Source of the DNA: Streptomyces sp. SAI-127
GTDB lineage: Bacteria > Actinomycetota > Actinomycetes > Streptomycetales > Streptomycetaceae
Length of the DNA: 64,000 bases
NCBI RefSeq assembly: GCF_029894425.1
Contig: NZ_JARXYJ010000001.1
Coordinates: 4,340,001-4,404,000 of the forward strand
Direction of reading: 5' to 3'
The notes below the pieces were generated by a model that made no database searches, had not been told where the DNA came from, and worked only from the letters and a program-made list of their open reading frames with translations. The position numbers and the translations under genes are program-made. Below are positions 55,284-64,000 of the stretch, in pieces (within the stretch, counting starts at the first letter, position 1; each line of letters opens with the position of its first letter).

Positions 55284-56642
55284 TCAGCCCAGCGCCGACT
55301 TCACCGCATCGGCAAGCCGCCCGGCAACAGATCTCGCCTGATCGATATCAGCCGCCTCGACCATCACCCGAACCAACGGCTCGGTACCCGACGGCCGCAA
55401 CAACACCCGCCCCGTCGCCCCGAGTTCACGCTCGGCCTCGGCCACCGCCGCCGCCAGCTCCCCGGACGTCGACACCTTCGACCGGTCCACATCGGGCACA
55501 TTGATCAGCACCTGCGGCAGCCGCTCCATCACGGAAGCCAGCTCCTTGAGCGACCGCCCGCTCTCCGCGACGCGAGCCGCCAGCATCAGCCCGGTCAGCG
55601 TGCCGTCGCCGGTCGTGGCGTGATCCAGGATGATGACGTGCCCGGACTGCTCGCCCCCGAGGGCGTACCCGTGCTCCTTCATCTCCTCGAGCACATACCG
55701 GTCCCCCACGGCGGTCTGGACGAGCCGGAGCCCCTCCCGTTCCAGCGCCAGTTTGAACCCCAGGTTCGACATGACCGTCGCGACGACGGTGTCGGACCGC
55801 AGCGCCGACCGGTCCCTCATCGCCAGCGCGAGCACGGCCATGATCTGGTCGCCGTCCACTTCCTCACCGGTGTGGTCGACGGCGAGGCACCGGTCCGCGT
55901 CCCCGTCGTGCGCGATGCCGAAGTTCGCCCCGTGCTCGACGACGGCGGCCTTCAGCAGTCCGAGATGCGTGGAGCCGCAACCGTCGTTGATGTTGAGCCC
56001 GTCCGGCTGGGCACCGATGGTGATCACCTCGGCGCCGGCCCGCGAGAACGCCTCCGGTGACACCCAGGCGGCAGCGCCGTGCGCCTCGTCGAGGACGATC
56101 TTCAGCCCGTCGAGCCGGTTCGGCAGTACGGCGATCAGATGGGCCACGTACTTGTCGAAGCCCTCGGTGTACTCGCGGACCCGGCCGACACCGCCGCCGG
56201 TCGGCCGCTCCCAGGGCTCACCGCCCTTGTGCTCCTCGTAGACGGCCTCGATGCGCTCCTCCAGCTCGTCGTCGAGCTTGTGCCCGCCGCGCGCGAGGAA
56301 CTTGATGCCGTTGTCGGGCATGGCGTTGTGGCTGGCGGAGAGCATGACGCCGAGGTCGGCGCCGAGCACACCCGTGAGATACGCCACGGCGGGCGTGGGC
56401 AGCACACCGACCTTCAGCACGTCCACGCCGGCGCTCGCGAGGCCCGCCACCACGGCGGCCTCCAGGAACTCCCCGGACGCGCGCGGGTCCCGCCCGACCA
56501 CCGCCGTCGGGCGGTGGCCCTGGAACGTACCCGCCTCGGCCAGCACGTGCGCCGCCGCGACCGACAGACCGAGTGCCATCTCGGCCGTCAGATCCGCGTT
56601 TGCGACGCCGCGCACGCCGTCCGTGCCGAAGAGTCGTCCCAC
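55284..56642 (-). CDS. glmM: Phosphoglucosamine mutase
   Basis: GlmM converts glucosamine-6-phosphate to glucosamine-1-phosphate for UDP-GlcNAc. The 452-residue protein has the phosphoserine Ser104 in [13 protein letters not shown], the metal loop DGDADRCL, and GEQSGHVI, near the family length. The GTG at 56642 has GGAGGACAA upstream and gives [12 protein letters not shown], the standard start. It pairs functionally with glmS 9 kb away and lies downstream of rplM-rpsI. Confidence 0.96.
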   Translation of the reverse strand: MGRLFGTDGVRGVANADLTAEMALGLSVAAAHVLAEAGTFQGHRPTAVVGRDPRASGEFLEAAVVAGLASAGVDVLKVGVLPTPAVAYLTGVLGADLGVMLSASHNAMPDNGIKFLARGGHKLDDELEERIEAVYEEHKGGEPWERPTGGGVGRVREYTEGFDKYVAHLIAVLPNRLDGLKIVLDEAHGAAAWVSPEAFSRAGAEVITIGAQPDGLNINDGCGSTHLGLLKAAVVEHGANFGIAHDGDADRCLAVDHTGEEVDGDQIMAVLALAMRDRSALRSDTVVATVMSNLGFKLALEREGLRLVQTAVGDRYVLEEMKEHGYALGGEQSGHVIILDHATTGDGTLTGLMLAARVAESGRSLKELASVMERLPQVLINVPDVDRSKVSTSGELAAAVAEAERELGATGRVLLRPSGTEPLVRVMVEAADIDQARSVAGRLADAVKSALG

Positions 56643-56739
56643 TTGTCCTCCTGAGGAAGCGTCAGTTACGGAGATCATCCGATCACATAAGCCTTTGAGC
56701 GCCTTGTGCCGTTATACGCCTAAGGCTGTGATAAACGAA

Positions 56740-56773
56740 CGCCCCGGCGGCACTGTGGCGTGCCGCCGGGGCG
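56740..56773 (-). terminator. Terminator of rplM-rpsI
   Basis: A 14-bp stem (56740-56753 with 56760-56773) and six-base loop sit about 60 bp beyond the rpsI stop and before glmM. Confidence 0.88.
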
Positions 56774-56833
56774 AACGTACGTACTGCTGACTCGCAGGAA
56801 CGAGCAGGTACGAAGCAGAACAGGCAGCGAAGA

Positions 56834-57361
56834 TTAACGCTTGCTGTACTGCGGGGCCTTGCGGGCCTTCTTGAGACCGGCCTTCTTGCGCTCGACCGCA
56901 CGGTCGTCGCGGCGGAGGAAGCCGGCCTTCTTGAGGGCGCCGCGGTTGTTGTCCACGTCGGCCTCGTTCAGCGCGCGGGCGACACCGAGACGGAGCGCAC
57001 CGGCCTGACCGGAGACACCGCCACCCGCGATGCGGGCGATGATGTCGTAGCGGCCCTCGAGCTCGAGCACCTTGAAGGGCTCGTTGACTTCCTGCTGGTG
57101 CACCTTGTTGGGGAAGTAGTCCTCAAGGGTGCGACCGTTGATCTTCCACTTGCCGGTGCCCGGGACGATCCGGACGCGGGCGATGGCGTTCTTGCGACGG
57201 CCCAGGCCGGCGGCCGGCTGCGGGTCGCCGAAGCGGGACGCCATGGACTCCGAGGTGTACTCGCCCTCGACGGGGACCTCGGACTCGGTGGTGTAGCTGT
57301 CGATGTCGACGAGCTCGGTCTCGGTCTCTTCGACCGGCTGCTCAACAGTGGTCTCGGCCAC
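56834..57361 (-). CDS. rpsI: 30S ribosomal protein S9
   Basis: This 175-residue protein ends in the S9 tail [12 protein letters not shown] and contains [30 protein letters not shown] and [19 protein letters not shown]. The first 45 residues are an acidic Glu/Thr-rich extension ([16 protein letters not shown]), normal for actinobacterial S9. The GTG start is supported by the neighbouring rplM spacing (42 bp). Confidence 0.97.
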   Translation of the reverse strand: MAETTVEQPVEETETELVDIDSYTTESEVPVEGEYTSESMASRFGDPQPAAGLGRRKNAIARVRIVPGTGKWKINGRTLEDYFPNKVHQQEVNEPFKVLELEGRYDIIARIAGGGVSGQAGALRLGVARALNEADVDNNRGALKKAGFLRRDDRAVERKKAGLKKARKAPQYSKR

Positions 57362-57403
57362 GATGCTCCTCAGATTCTTTTCTGTCTTAGGGGGTGGCCG
57401 GAA

Positions 57404-57847
57404 CTACTGCGCGACCTGGGTGATCTCGAACGGCACCGGCTGCTGCGCAGCGTGCGGGTGCTGGTCGCCCGAGTAGACCTTCAGCTTGCTGATCATCTGA
57501 CGGCCCAGGGAGTTCTTGGGGATCATGCCCTTGATGGCCTTCTCGACGGCCTTCTCGGGGTTCTTCGCCAGCAGCTCGTCGTAGCGGACGGAGCGCAGAC
57601 CACCCGGGTAGCCGGAGTGGCGGTACGCCAGCTTCTGGGTCTTCTTGTTGCCGGACAGGTGAACCTTGTCGGCGTTGATGATGATGACGAAGTCGCCCAT
57701 GTCCATGTGCGGGGCATAGGTCGGCTTGTGCTTGCCACGGAGGAGGTTCGCAGCGGTGGTAGCCAGACGGCCCAGGACGATGTCCTGAGCGTCAATGACG
57801 TGCCACTGGCGAGTCACATCGCCGGGCTTGGGGCTGTACGTACGCAC
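57404..57847 (-). CDS. rplM: 50S ribosomal protein L13
   Basis: This 147-residue protein has [54 protein letters not shown] and [10 protein letters not shown]. The GTG at 57847 ([15 protein letters not shown]) is the family start; an ATG at 57886 adds 13 residues. First gene of the rplM-rpsI operon, with a promoter about 180 bp upstream and a long leader that may be used for feedback control. Confidence 0.97.
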   Translation of the reverse strand: MRTYSPKPGDVTRQWHVIDAQDIVLGRLATTAANLLRGKHKPTYAPHMDMGDFVIIINADKVHLSGNKKTQKLAYRHSGYPGGLRSVRYDELLAKNPEKAVEKAIKGMIPKNSLGRQMISKLKVYSGDQHPHAAQQPVPFEITQVAQ

Positions 57848-58029
57848 TTCGCAGCCTTCTTCTTCAGTGGATGGGTGCTGACACATGGCATCACTGAAGC
57901 GATCGTGCAGCTGGGGACGACAGTGCCGGGAACGATGCCCGTATGCCGCCCACTGGTAACTGCTCCAGGGAACCTACGTAAGGGCCTCTCGCGTGAGAAC
58001 GACCAAGCCGATACGCATAACAAACCGCA

Positions 58030-58059
58030 AGGTTACCCGTGCGGCCCCGGACGGGTCAA
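58030..58059 (-). promoter_or_regulatory. rplM promoter
   Basis: On the minus strand TTGACC (58059-58054) is followed after 18 bases by TAACCT (58035-58030), close to the housekeeping consensus. It leaves a leader of about 170 nt before rplM. Confidence 0.7.
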
Positions 58060-58186
58060 AACGAGTCCGTCGCGGCAAGCGTCACAGCACCTCGGGTACC
58101 GAGATGTACACCCCTGCCGGAAAGGTCCCCGGGCCAGTGTCCACAGGCCCCACAGCACCTCCCGTCCCCCGTCTAAGATGCGCCCC

Positions 58187-59077
58187 ATGAGCTTTGGGCA
58201 GCAGGGGGGACCCCCGTCCCAGTGGGATCCCTGGAAACCGCAGTCGCAGCAGCCGTGGGGCAGCGACGGGGGCGAGCAGACCCCGGACTGGGCCGCGCTC
58301 GCCGAGGCGTCCGAGATCCGCAACAGGCGCCGTCGGCTGTTCTTCATCATCGGCGGCGCGGCCGCCACGGTCGCGATAGGCACCGCCGTGGCGATGGCCG
58401 TCGTGTCGGCGAACGGCGACGATCAGGCGAACAAGCCGACCTCGTCGCTGCCGGCGACCGCCGACATCCCGAGCGCGACCGGGACCACGCCGTCGTTCGC
58501 GCCGACCAGCGCCCCGCCGCCGCTGGACCCGAGGGACTTCATCGCCAGCAAGGCCAAGGACACGGCCCCGCTCAGCGCGCAGATCCTCTTCCCGGGCACC
58601 CAGCTGACCATGGGTTCGACCGTGTACAAGAAGGGGACGACGGCCGACACGAAGAACTGCGCCGCCGGCGACACGGTCCAGCCCAGCCTCGGAAAGATCC
58701 TGAAGGCCAACAGCTGCACCCAGTTCATGCGGGTCAGCTACACCAAGGACGGCGTCTCGGTGACGGTCGGCGTGGCCGTCTTCGACACCCAGACCCAGGC
58801 GGCGAAGGCGAAGAGCCAGGTCAACACCAAGAAGGACATCGTCAAGTCGCTGTCCGGCGGCGCGGTCAAGGCCTTCTGCAACTCGGCGATCTGCCGAACG
58901 ACCTCGAACTCCTACGGCCGCTACGCCTACTTCACCATCGCAGGCTTCGCCAGCGGCAAGAACGTCACGGAGAAGGACACCGCGGTCTTCAGCATCGGCG
59001 ACAACCTGGCCGAGTTCACCTTCCGCCAGATCCACCGCCGCGGTGAGGTGCAGGCTTCCACGGCTGCGAGCGAATGA
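58187..59077 (+). CDS. Membrane-anchored exported protein of unknown function
   Basis: This 296-residue protein has a Gln/Trp/Pro-rich cytoplasmic start (PPSQWDPWKPQSQQPW), one TM helix (RLFFIIGGAAATVAIGTAVAMAVV), a Thr/Pro/Ser linker and an extracellular domain from about 110. That domain contains paired cysteines (KNCAAGDTVQ, NSCTQFMRV, KAFCNSAICRTT) and a beta-rich pattern. It does not match a family I recognise. The ATG at 58187 is preferred, giving MSFGQQGGPPSQW. It is divergent from rplM and may be unrelated to the mannan-like locus that follows. Confidence 0.78.
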   Translation: MSFGQQGGPPSQWDPWKPQSQQPWGSDGGEQTPDWAALAEASEIRNRRRRLFFIIGGAAATVAIGTAVAMAVVSANGDDQANKPTSSLPATADIPSATGTTPSFAPTSAPPPLDPRDFIASKAKDTAPLSAQILFPGTQLTMGSTVYKKGTTADTKNCAAGDTVQPSLGKILKANSCTQFMRVSYTKDGVSVTVGVAVFDTQTQAAKAKSQVNTKKDIVKSLSGGAVKAFCNSAICRTTSNSYGRYAYFTIAGFASGKNVTEKDTAVFSIGDNLAEFTFRQIHRRGEVQASTAASE

Positions 59078-59152
59078 CACGGTCCGCGGCCGTGTGAGAG
59101 CCTCCCCCTTTCCGATCACGCGCTGATCAGCAGTCCTTGGGGGGACCTGTCC

Positions 59153-61171
59153 ATGGCCGCGTACCACCCGTCCAGACGCCACCTGCTCACCACCGCCGCG
59201 GGCCTCGGCGGCACCGCCCTCGCCGCCACAGTCGCCACCGCGGGCGAGGCAGCCGCCGCGGACACCGGGGCAGGCTGGCTGAACGTGCGGGATCCGGCGT
59301 ACGGCGCCCTCGGCGACAACTCCGCCGACGACCAGCCCGCGATCCAACGGGCCATCGACGCGGCGGGCCAGGGCGGCACCGTCTACCTCCCGCCGGGCCG
59401 GTACCGGATCGCCTCGCCGCTCAGGCTCTCCCTGGGTGTGACGTTGCGCGGCGACTGGAACCCCCACTTCCCGGACCGCACGTTCATGGCGGACTCCTTC
59501 ATACGCCCTGCCTACGGCGGTGTCTTCGAGGGTGAGGCGCTGATCGTCATCGACCCGGCCCCGGTGCAGGACTCGTACTACAAGTCCGCCTACCGGGGCG
59601 GGCCCCGGCTGTACGGCCTGGCCCTGCGGGGGTGCTACGACGACCAGGCGATCAAGGCGCAGAACGCGGCGGGCACAGGCATCGACGGCATCCGCGTCAC
59701 CCCCGGCGTCAAGGACGTCGGCATGGACAAGGTGACGGTGTGGCGCTTCACCGGTGACGGGGTGAACGCCCAGAACGCCGCCGCCTTCCAGCTCAACCAG
59801 GTGCACTGCGTCGGCAACGACGGCCATGGCTTCACCTGGGGCGACTCGCAGGGCACCGGCGGCGGTCTGGTCGACGCCGACCTGTTCCAGTGCTACTCGC
59901 AGGGCAATGGCAGGAACGGCTACGACATCCTCAACCCCAACGCCGTGACCATGGTCGACTGCCGCGCCGAGTGGAACGACACCCATGGTTACCACGTCAC
60001 CGGCATCAACTACTCGATGGTCATGGTCGGCTGCAACACCGACCGTAACGGCGAGGACGGTTTCCACCTCTCCACGTCGGCCGGCGGCCGCTTCCTCCAG
60101 TTGCTGGGCTGCCTCGCCAAGCGGGACGGCCGAGAGGCGGCCACGGGCTCGGCGGGCTTCCGCGTCACCGGCACCGCCGCCGAGGGCGTCGTACTCACCG
60201 GCTGCTCCACCTCCACCGGCCGCGACGACGACAACACCGGCTCCTACTCGCCGTCGTACGGGATCACCACCTCCGCCCTGAACTCCGCGAGCTGTGTGTC
60301 GGTCGTCGGAGGCGAATACGTCGGCACGGCAGGCCCCTTCAACGACGTCGGCGCGGTCGTCGTACGGCACAGCGGTGTCACCGCGGGCACGCACACCGAC
60401 TCGGGCATCGTGTGGGACAAGTCCGACGTGCACATGGTGTCCGGGGCCGCGGGGACGGTCCGTGACGTGGAGTTCCGCAGCCGCGGGGCGAACGTCCGCT
60501 GGGCGCTGCGGGCCACGGCCGGCACGGAATCGGGCTCCAACCAGGGCTCCGACTTCGCCCTGGTCCGGTACGCGGACAACGGCACCACTCTCGACACACC
60601 GATCAGCGTGAGCCGCGCCTCGGGTCGCGTCACCCTCACGACCCCGGGCGCCACGGTCAACGCCTCCGCCAGCCCCGGCCTGAACCTGGTCCAGACACAG
60701 AGCGCCGGGCAGGGATACGCGGTCACCGGCGCCGACACCTCCTCGCGTGCCTTCCAGTCCCAGGTCACGGGCGACTCCGTGAACCGATTCGCCCTCGGCA
60801 TCGACGGCACCCAGAGCTTCGGCCCGGGCGGTTCCGCGGGGCGTGACACCAGCTGGGGGCGGCTCGGCGCGGCCCGGATCGGCAGCGGTGATTCGGACAT
60901 CGTGGCAGGCATGGCCGGAAAGGGCCTCCGCATCAAAGAGGGCACGGACGCCAAAATGGGGACGCTCACCCTGAACGGCGCCACAGCGGTCGAGGTGGCG
61001 ACCACCGCCGTCACCGCCACGAGCCGCGTCTTCCTCACCGTGCAGGCCCCCGGCGGCACCCCGGCCGGTGTCGCCTACGTTGCGGGCCGCACGGCGGGCA
61101 AGTCCTTCAGCGTCAAGGGAGTCACCGGTGACACCTCGACCGTCGCGTGGCTCATCGTGGAACCGGCGTAG
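59153..61171 (+). CDS. Tat-exported right-handed beta-helix (pectate lyase-like) protein
   Basis: This 672-residue protein starts with a twin-arginine signal (SRRHLLTTAAGLGGTALAATVATAGEAAAA). The N-terminal Pectate_lyase_3-type region (WLNVRDPAYGALGDNSADDQPAIQRAIDAAGQGGTVYLPPGRYRI) resembles phage tailspike and glycan depolymerase folds. A parallel beta-helix follows (rungs such as GYDILNPNAVTMVDCRAEWNDTHGYHVTGINYSMVMVGCNTDRNGEDGFHLS). The C-terminal ~150 residues look like a beta-rich carbohydrate-binding or chaperone-like module. It probably cuts or binds an extracellular polysaccharide. The next two genes (GH26 and GT2) suggest a mannan-type polymer. Confidence 0.82.
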   Translation: MAAYHPSRRHLLTTAAGLGGTALAATVATAGEAAAADTGAGWLNVRDPAYGALGDNSADDQPAIQRAIDAAGQGGTVYLPPGRYRIASPLRLSLGVTLRGDWNPHFPDRTFMADSFIRPAYGGVFEGEALIVIDPAPVQDSYYKSAYRGGPRLYGLALRGCYDDQAIKAQNAAGTGIDGIRVTPGVKDVGMDKVTVWRFTGDGVNAQNAAAFQLNQVHCVGNDGHGFTWGDSQGTGGGLVDADLFQCYSQGNGRNGYDILNPNAVTMVDCRAEWNDTHGYHVTGINYSMVMVGCNTDRNGEDGFHLSTSAGGRFLQLLGCLAKRDGREAATGSAGFRVTGTAAEGVVLTGCSTSTGRDDDNTGSYSPSYGITTSALNSASCVSVVGGEYVGTAGPFNDVGAVVVRHSGVTAGTHTDSGIVWDKSDVHMVSGAAGTVRDVEFRSRGANVRWALRATAGTESGSNQGSDFALVRYADNGTTLDTPISVSRASGRVTLTTPGATVNASASPGLNLVQTQSAGQGYAVTGADTSSRAFQSQVTGDSVNRFALGIDGTQSFGPGGSAGRDTSWGRLGAARIGSGDSDIVAGMAGKGLRIKEGTDAKMGTLTLNGATAVEVATTAVTATSRVFLTVQAPGGTPAGVAYVAGRTAGKSFSVKGVTGDTSTVAWLIVEPA

Positions 61172-61181
61172 CGCCTTGGAC

Positions 61182-62519
61182 ATGCGAGGGCGGGTCAGAG
61201 TCATAGGGGCCGCGGCAGGGGCGGCACTGCTGGCTCCGCTGGGGGTGTGGGCCTGGTCCGAGCACAGCGCGCAGGCGCCCCGGCTCGTCCCCACCGACCT
61301 GCACGAGCGGGACCCCGCGGCGACCCCCGCGGCCCGCCGGGTCTACGCGATGCTGGCCGGCCTGGAGAACGACGCGCGCCGCGGCCACCCGTCCCGCACG
61401 GTGATCGGCCAGCACGTGGAGCTGCACAACGAGCGGTACAACAAGGCGTACGGCGATTACCGGGGCCCCAAGCAGCCCGGCTACTACTACCGCAAGGCCC
61501 GGGACATCACCGGGAAGCTGCCCGGCTTCGTGGAGTTGGACCTCGGGCCCGGTTACGGGCAACCGGGCTGGGCGGTGGGCACGGCCCGCTCGTACTCCAA
61601 GGCCTGGCCGGCCTGCCGCCCCTACTGGGGGTACATCGAGGACGCCGTGGACCTCGCCGTCGGGGTGTGGGCGGGGCTGCCCCGGGCGGCCGACGGCTCG
61701 TACCGCCCCTCCGGCACGCACACGGAGTGCGCGACCGGCACCGAGGTCTCCCTCCCGCACAACGGGGGCGCACCCGCGGGCATGGTCGGCTTCTCCTTCC
61801 ACCAGCCCTACCCCGGCAGCCCGGTCAAGGGCTACGCGCAGACCCTGCACCGGAACTCCCCCGGCGCGAAGGACCGCGGCTGGTTCGGCCGGGTGGTCAC
61901 CGAGGGCACCACAGAACACCAGGCCCTGCTGCACGACCTGGCCTTCCTCGCGGACCACCTCGGCTACCTCGCCGGCCGCGGGGTGCCGGTGCTGCTGCGG
62001 CCGTACCACGAGATGAACACCGCGCCGGGCCACGGTTTCTGGTGGGCGGGACAGGACCCGGCCGCGTTCCACAGGCTGTGGCGACTGACGTACGACTACC
62101 TCGTGAACCGTCGCGGCCTGCACAATCTGATCTTCGTCTGGGCGCCCAACTCCTGGGACGGCCCCTACGGCCGCGACCCCCAGCCGTACTACCCGGGCGG
62201 CGATCACGTCGACGTCGTCGGAGTCGACGACTACAGCGACACCCCGGCCAAGCCCTTCGGCGAGGGCGCCTGGACCGAGGTCTGGTACCGCGGCCTGGAG
62301 GAGTACCGCAGGCCGCGCATCGTGGCCGAGTCCTTCCATGTACCGCTCAACGCCGACCAGCCCCGGACGCTGTCCCGGACACCGTGGGTGCTGTGGACGG
62401 TGTGGGGCCAGGCACTGACGTACGACAACGTCTCGGAACCGCGCGGGAAGAACACCGCGGCCGACGTGAACCGGACATACGGGTCACCGAGGGTAATCAC
62501 TGGCGGACGCCTCGTATAG
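61182..62519 (+). CDS. GH26-family (beta-mannanase-like) secreted protein
   Basis: This 445-residue protein has an N-terminal signal (VRVIGAAAGAALLAPLGVWAW). The GH26 barrel carries the acid/base Glu277 in LLRPYHEMNTAPGHGFWW and the nucleophile Glu383 in RIVAESFHVP. FVWAPNSWDG, with the conserved Trp, and DVVGVDDY are also typical. GH26 enzymes mostly cut beta-1,4-mannan. It starts 10 bp after the beta-helix gene and precedes an Egghead-like GT2 gene, so it may trim or remodel the polymer that the GT makes. Start options include a TTG six bases upstream. Confidence 0.87.
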   Translation: MRGRVRVIGAAAGAALLAPLGVWAWSEHSAQAPRLVPTDLHERDPAATPAARRVYAMLAGLENDARRGHPSRTVIGQHVELHNERYNKAYGDYRGPKQPGYYYRKARDITGKLPGFVELDLGPGYGQPGWAVGTARSYSKAWPACRPYWGYIEDAVDLAVGVWAGLPRAADGSYRPSGTHTECATGTEVSLPHNGGAPAGMVGFSFHQPYPGSPVKGYAQTLHRNSPGAKDRGWFGRVVTEGTTEHQALLHDLAFLADHLGYLAGRGVPVLLRPYHEMNTAPGHGFWWAGQDPAAFHRLWRLTYDYLVNRRGLHNLIFVWAPNSWDGPYGRDPQPYYPGGDHVDVVGVDDYSDTPAKPFGEGAWTEVWYRGLEEYRRPRIVAESFHVPLNADQPRTLSRTPWVLWTVWGQALTYDNVSEPRGKNTAADVNRTYGSPRVITGGRLV

Positions 62520-62809
62520 AAGCCGTGAGCCGAGATCACCACACAAGACGTGACTTGGTCAACTTTTGAACACATCCTTCTCACAAGCGTTTCCAGTCTC
62601 ACGCATATGTGTAAGGATCTGTGTTCTGTTCGGTCAGTCTTCGGGCGCCTGGGGGGGCATCTGAGCGCGGCTGTCCGAAAGCGCCAAAGAAGGCGTTGAG
62701 GGGGATGGACCCGGAACCAGACCAGTCGTCACGGTTTATACCCATGCCGTGACCGAGATCCGTCGTTGCCTCAACGCGCCGCCGATCTCACGGGAGTTCC
62801 GCAGTCGTC
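62520..62809. promoter_or_regulatory. AT-richer leader with inverted repeat upstream of GT2 gene
   Basis: The spacer is lower in GC than its surroundings. GAACACATCCTT (62568-62579) and AAGGATCTGTGTTC (62613-62626) form an imperfect inverted repeat around a 33-base region, a possible regulator site or RNA structure. No gene is seen. It suggests the GT2 gene has its own control. Confidence 0.55.
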
Positions 62810-64000
62810 ATGGCATCGACAGTTGTCGACGGGGGTGTGCCGCATTCGCGGCACAATCAGAAACTCGCCAAACGCACCGCGGCGTGGAAGCCGGGGATCC
62901 TCCCCTTCCTGCTGCCTTTCATCCTGTTGGTCGTCTTCGGACTGTGGAGCTACCGCCCCAGTTCGTCCGTGCTGAGCTGGGCACTTTCCGTCGTCTGGAC
63001 GCTGCCGGTGGTCGGCGTCCTGGTCGGCATCCAGGGAGCGCTGCTGATCCGCCGCCGGGTCCGCAAGGCCGACCGGATGATCCCTCCCGCACCGGCGGAA
63101 GAGGACTTCCTGATCGTCCTCTGCCCGACCATCGGGCGGAACGACACCTACCCGGCCCTGGAGCGCTCGATCCTCTCGTACGTCGAGCACCTGCCCGAGT
63201 GGTTTCCGTACATGCGCGTCGACATCCTCACCGAGGAGGGCTGCGAGGCCGGGGCGGACATCGACCGGCTGGCCGACTCCCACCCGCTGATCCGGGTCAT
63301 CACCGTGCCCAAGGACTACGTCCCGGCCAACGGCACCCGCTTCAAGGCCCGCGCCAACCACTACGCCCACGAGTTGCGCATCGCGGAGGGCGAAGCCCTC
63401 GACTACGTCTGGGTGCTGCACATGGACGACGACACCGGTGTCGGGCCCGACACGGCGTCCTCGCTCGCCCAGTTCATCAACCGCCAGCGCCGTGCCCACC
63501 CGGACGAGGCCAAGCACATGGCCCAGGGCATCCTCACCTACCCCCGCGAGAACGCGGTCAACATGTTCACCTGGCTCGCCGACGCGGTGCGCCCCGCCGA
63601 CGACATCGCCCGCTTCCGCGCCCTGACCGGCATGGGCACGCCGGCCGCCGGCGTGCACGGCGAGCTGCTGGTACTGCGCGCGTCCATCGAGGCGACCATC
63701 GGCTGGGACTTCGGCCCCAAGGAGATCGTCGAGGACGCCCGTCTCGCCCTGACGTTCTGCCGCAAGTACCCGGGCAGGAGCGACTGGTTCAACGGGCGCT
63801 GCTACGGCGCCTCCCCGGCCACCGCGTCCGACTTCATCAAGCAGCGCGACCGGTGGGCCTGGGGTCTGGTGGCCCTCTGCTTCAACAAGGCCGTGCCGTG
63901 GCGCTACCGCTGGTTCCTGTCGATCTGCGTGACCACCTGGATCCTCGGCCCGCTCCAGCACATCGGTGCCGTGCTGCTCATCGGCTGGCTCTTCAACGAC
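62810..64000 (+). CDS. Egghead-like GT2 membrane glycosyltransferase (3' end outside window)
   Basis: The first 397 residues are present; the frame is open at the window end. The N-terminus has two TM helices (PGILPFLLPFILLVVFGLW and LSWALSVVWTLPVVGVLVG). The GT2 core shows VLCPTIGRNDTYPALERSI, the DxD-type motif Asp206-208 in HMDDDTGVG, IVEDARLAL and the QxxRW motif (KQRDRWAWG, 344-351). ARFRALTGMGTPAAGVHGELLVLRASIE resembles the Egghead/BRE-3 group, beta-1,4-mannosyltransferases that make or extend chains through the membrane. The GH26 neighbour supports a beta-mannan product. Whether it works with a carrier lipid or as a processive synthase cannot be told. Confidence 0.85.
   Translation, partial: MASTVVDGGVPHSRHNQKLAKRTAAWKPGILPFLLPFILLVVFGLWSYRPSSSVLSWALSVVWTLPVVGVLVGIQGALLIRRRVRKADRMIPPAPAEEDFLIVLCPTIGRNDTYPALERSILSYVEHLPEWFPYMRVDILTEEGCEAGADIDRLADSHPLIRVITVPKDYVPANGTRFKARANHYAHELRIAEGEALDYVWVLHMDDDTGVGPDTASSLAQFINRQRRAHPDEAKHMAQGILTYPRENAVNMFTWLADAVRPADDIARFRALTGMGTPAAGVHGELLVLRASIEATIGWDFGPKEIVEDARLALTFCRKYPGRSDWFNGRCYGASPATASDFIKQRDRWAWGLVALCFNKAVPWRYRWFLSICVTTWILGPLQHIGAVLLIGWLFND

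Overview
The window is high-GC DNA with almost all G or C at third codon positions. It carries developmental and housekeeping genes typical of Streptomyces: shbA, bldM and whiD, a CIRCE-controlled groES-groEL operon, guaB with guaB3, and a conserved cell-wall/tsa/glm/ribosomal-protein block. Gene order over most of it looks like a conserved chromosomal core. Accessory insertions sit mainly between nnr and acpS, between acpS and glmS, and between glmS and coaA. No rRNA, tRNA, CRISPR array or insertion sequence was recognised.

Layout. (1) 0-5.5 kb: a UDP-sugar-dehydrogenase-like protein that lacks its catalytic cysteine, a 103-bp-period direct repeat, guaB3, guaB and the ECF sigma gene shbA. 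(2) 5.6-7 kb: bldM, with a sigma-BldN-type promoter, divergent from whiD. (3) 7-12.7 kb: LysR regulator, MOSC, SDR and SnoaL-type proteins, then groEL and groES behind two CIRCE operators. (4) 12.7-20.3 kb: two translationally coupled polysaccharide-deacetylase lipoproteins, a THUMP-like methyltransferase, an ECF42-type sigma factor with its DGPF/YCII partner and a matching promoter, a secreted FG-GAP protein and an LCP-family protein. (5) 20.3-25.3 kb: a xylan-use module of secreted GH10-CBM2 xylanase, LacI regulator and intracellular GH3 beta-xylosidase, with CGAAA-N-TTTCG operators at both enzyme genes. (6) 25.4-34.3 kb: tsaD, rimI, tsaB, tsaE, alr, an M23 peptidase and nnr, with a degenerate L,D-transpeptidase-like protein and a small gene under a perfect iron-box-like palindrome.

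(7) 34.3-38.4 kb: a secreted Rhs/YD-repeat protein broken by a one-base insertion. It ends in a glycine/alanine-rich, probably membrane-active tail and is followed by a small two-helix membrane protein that may be its immunity factor. (8) 38.5-44.5 kb: acpS, a histidine phosphatase, a WhiJ-like regulatory trio (ATPase, HTH-DUF5753, DUF397), a TPR-like protein and a membrane-anchored M16 peptidase. (9) 44.5-53.2 kb: glmS, then a polymorphic toxin locus. This is a protein of about 1500 residues with signal peptide, ricin-B lectin, long alanine-rich coiled coil and C-terminal LHH nuclease, overlapping by ATGA an SMI1/KNR4 immunity gene, then a small unknown gene and a CbrC-family protein. (10) 53.2-58.1 kb: coaA, a DUF389 protein, glmM, rpsI and rplM. 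(11) 58.2 kb to the end: a membrane-anchored secreted protein, a Tat-exported beta-helix protein, a GH26 mannanase-like protein and an Egghead-like GT2 glycosyltransferase cut by the window edge. The last three look like a previously undescribed beta-mannan-type exopolysaccharide locus.

The most interesting elements are the two toxin-immunity candidates (one broken, one intact), the GT2/GH26/beta-helix locus, and several apparently catalytically dead members of enzyme families.
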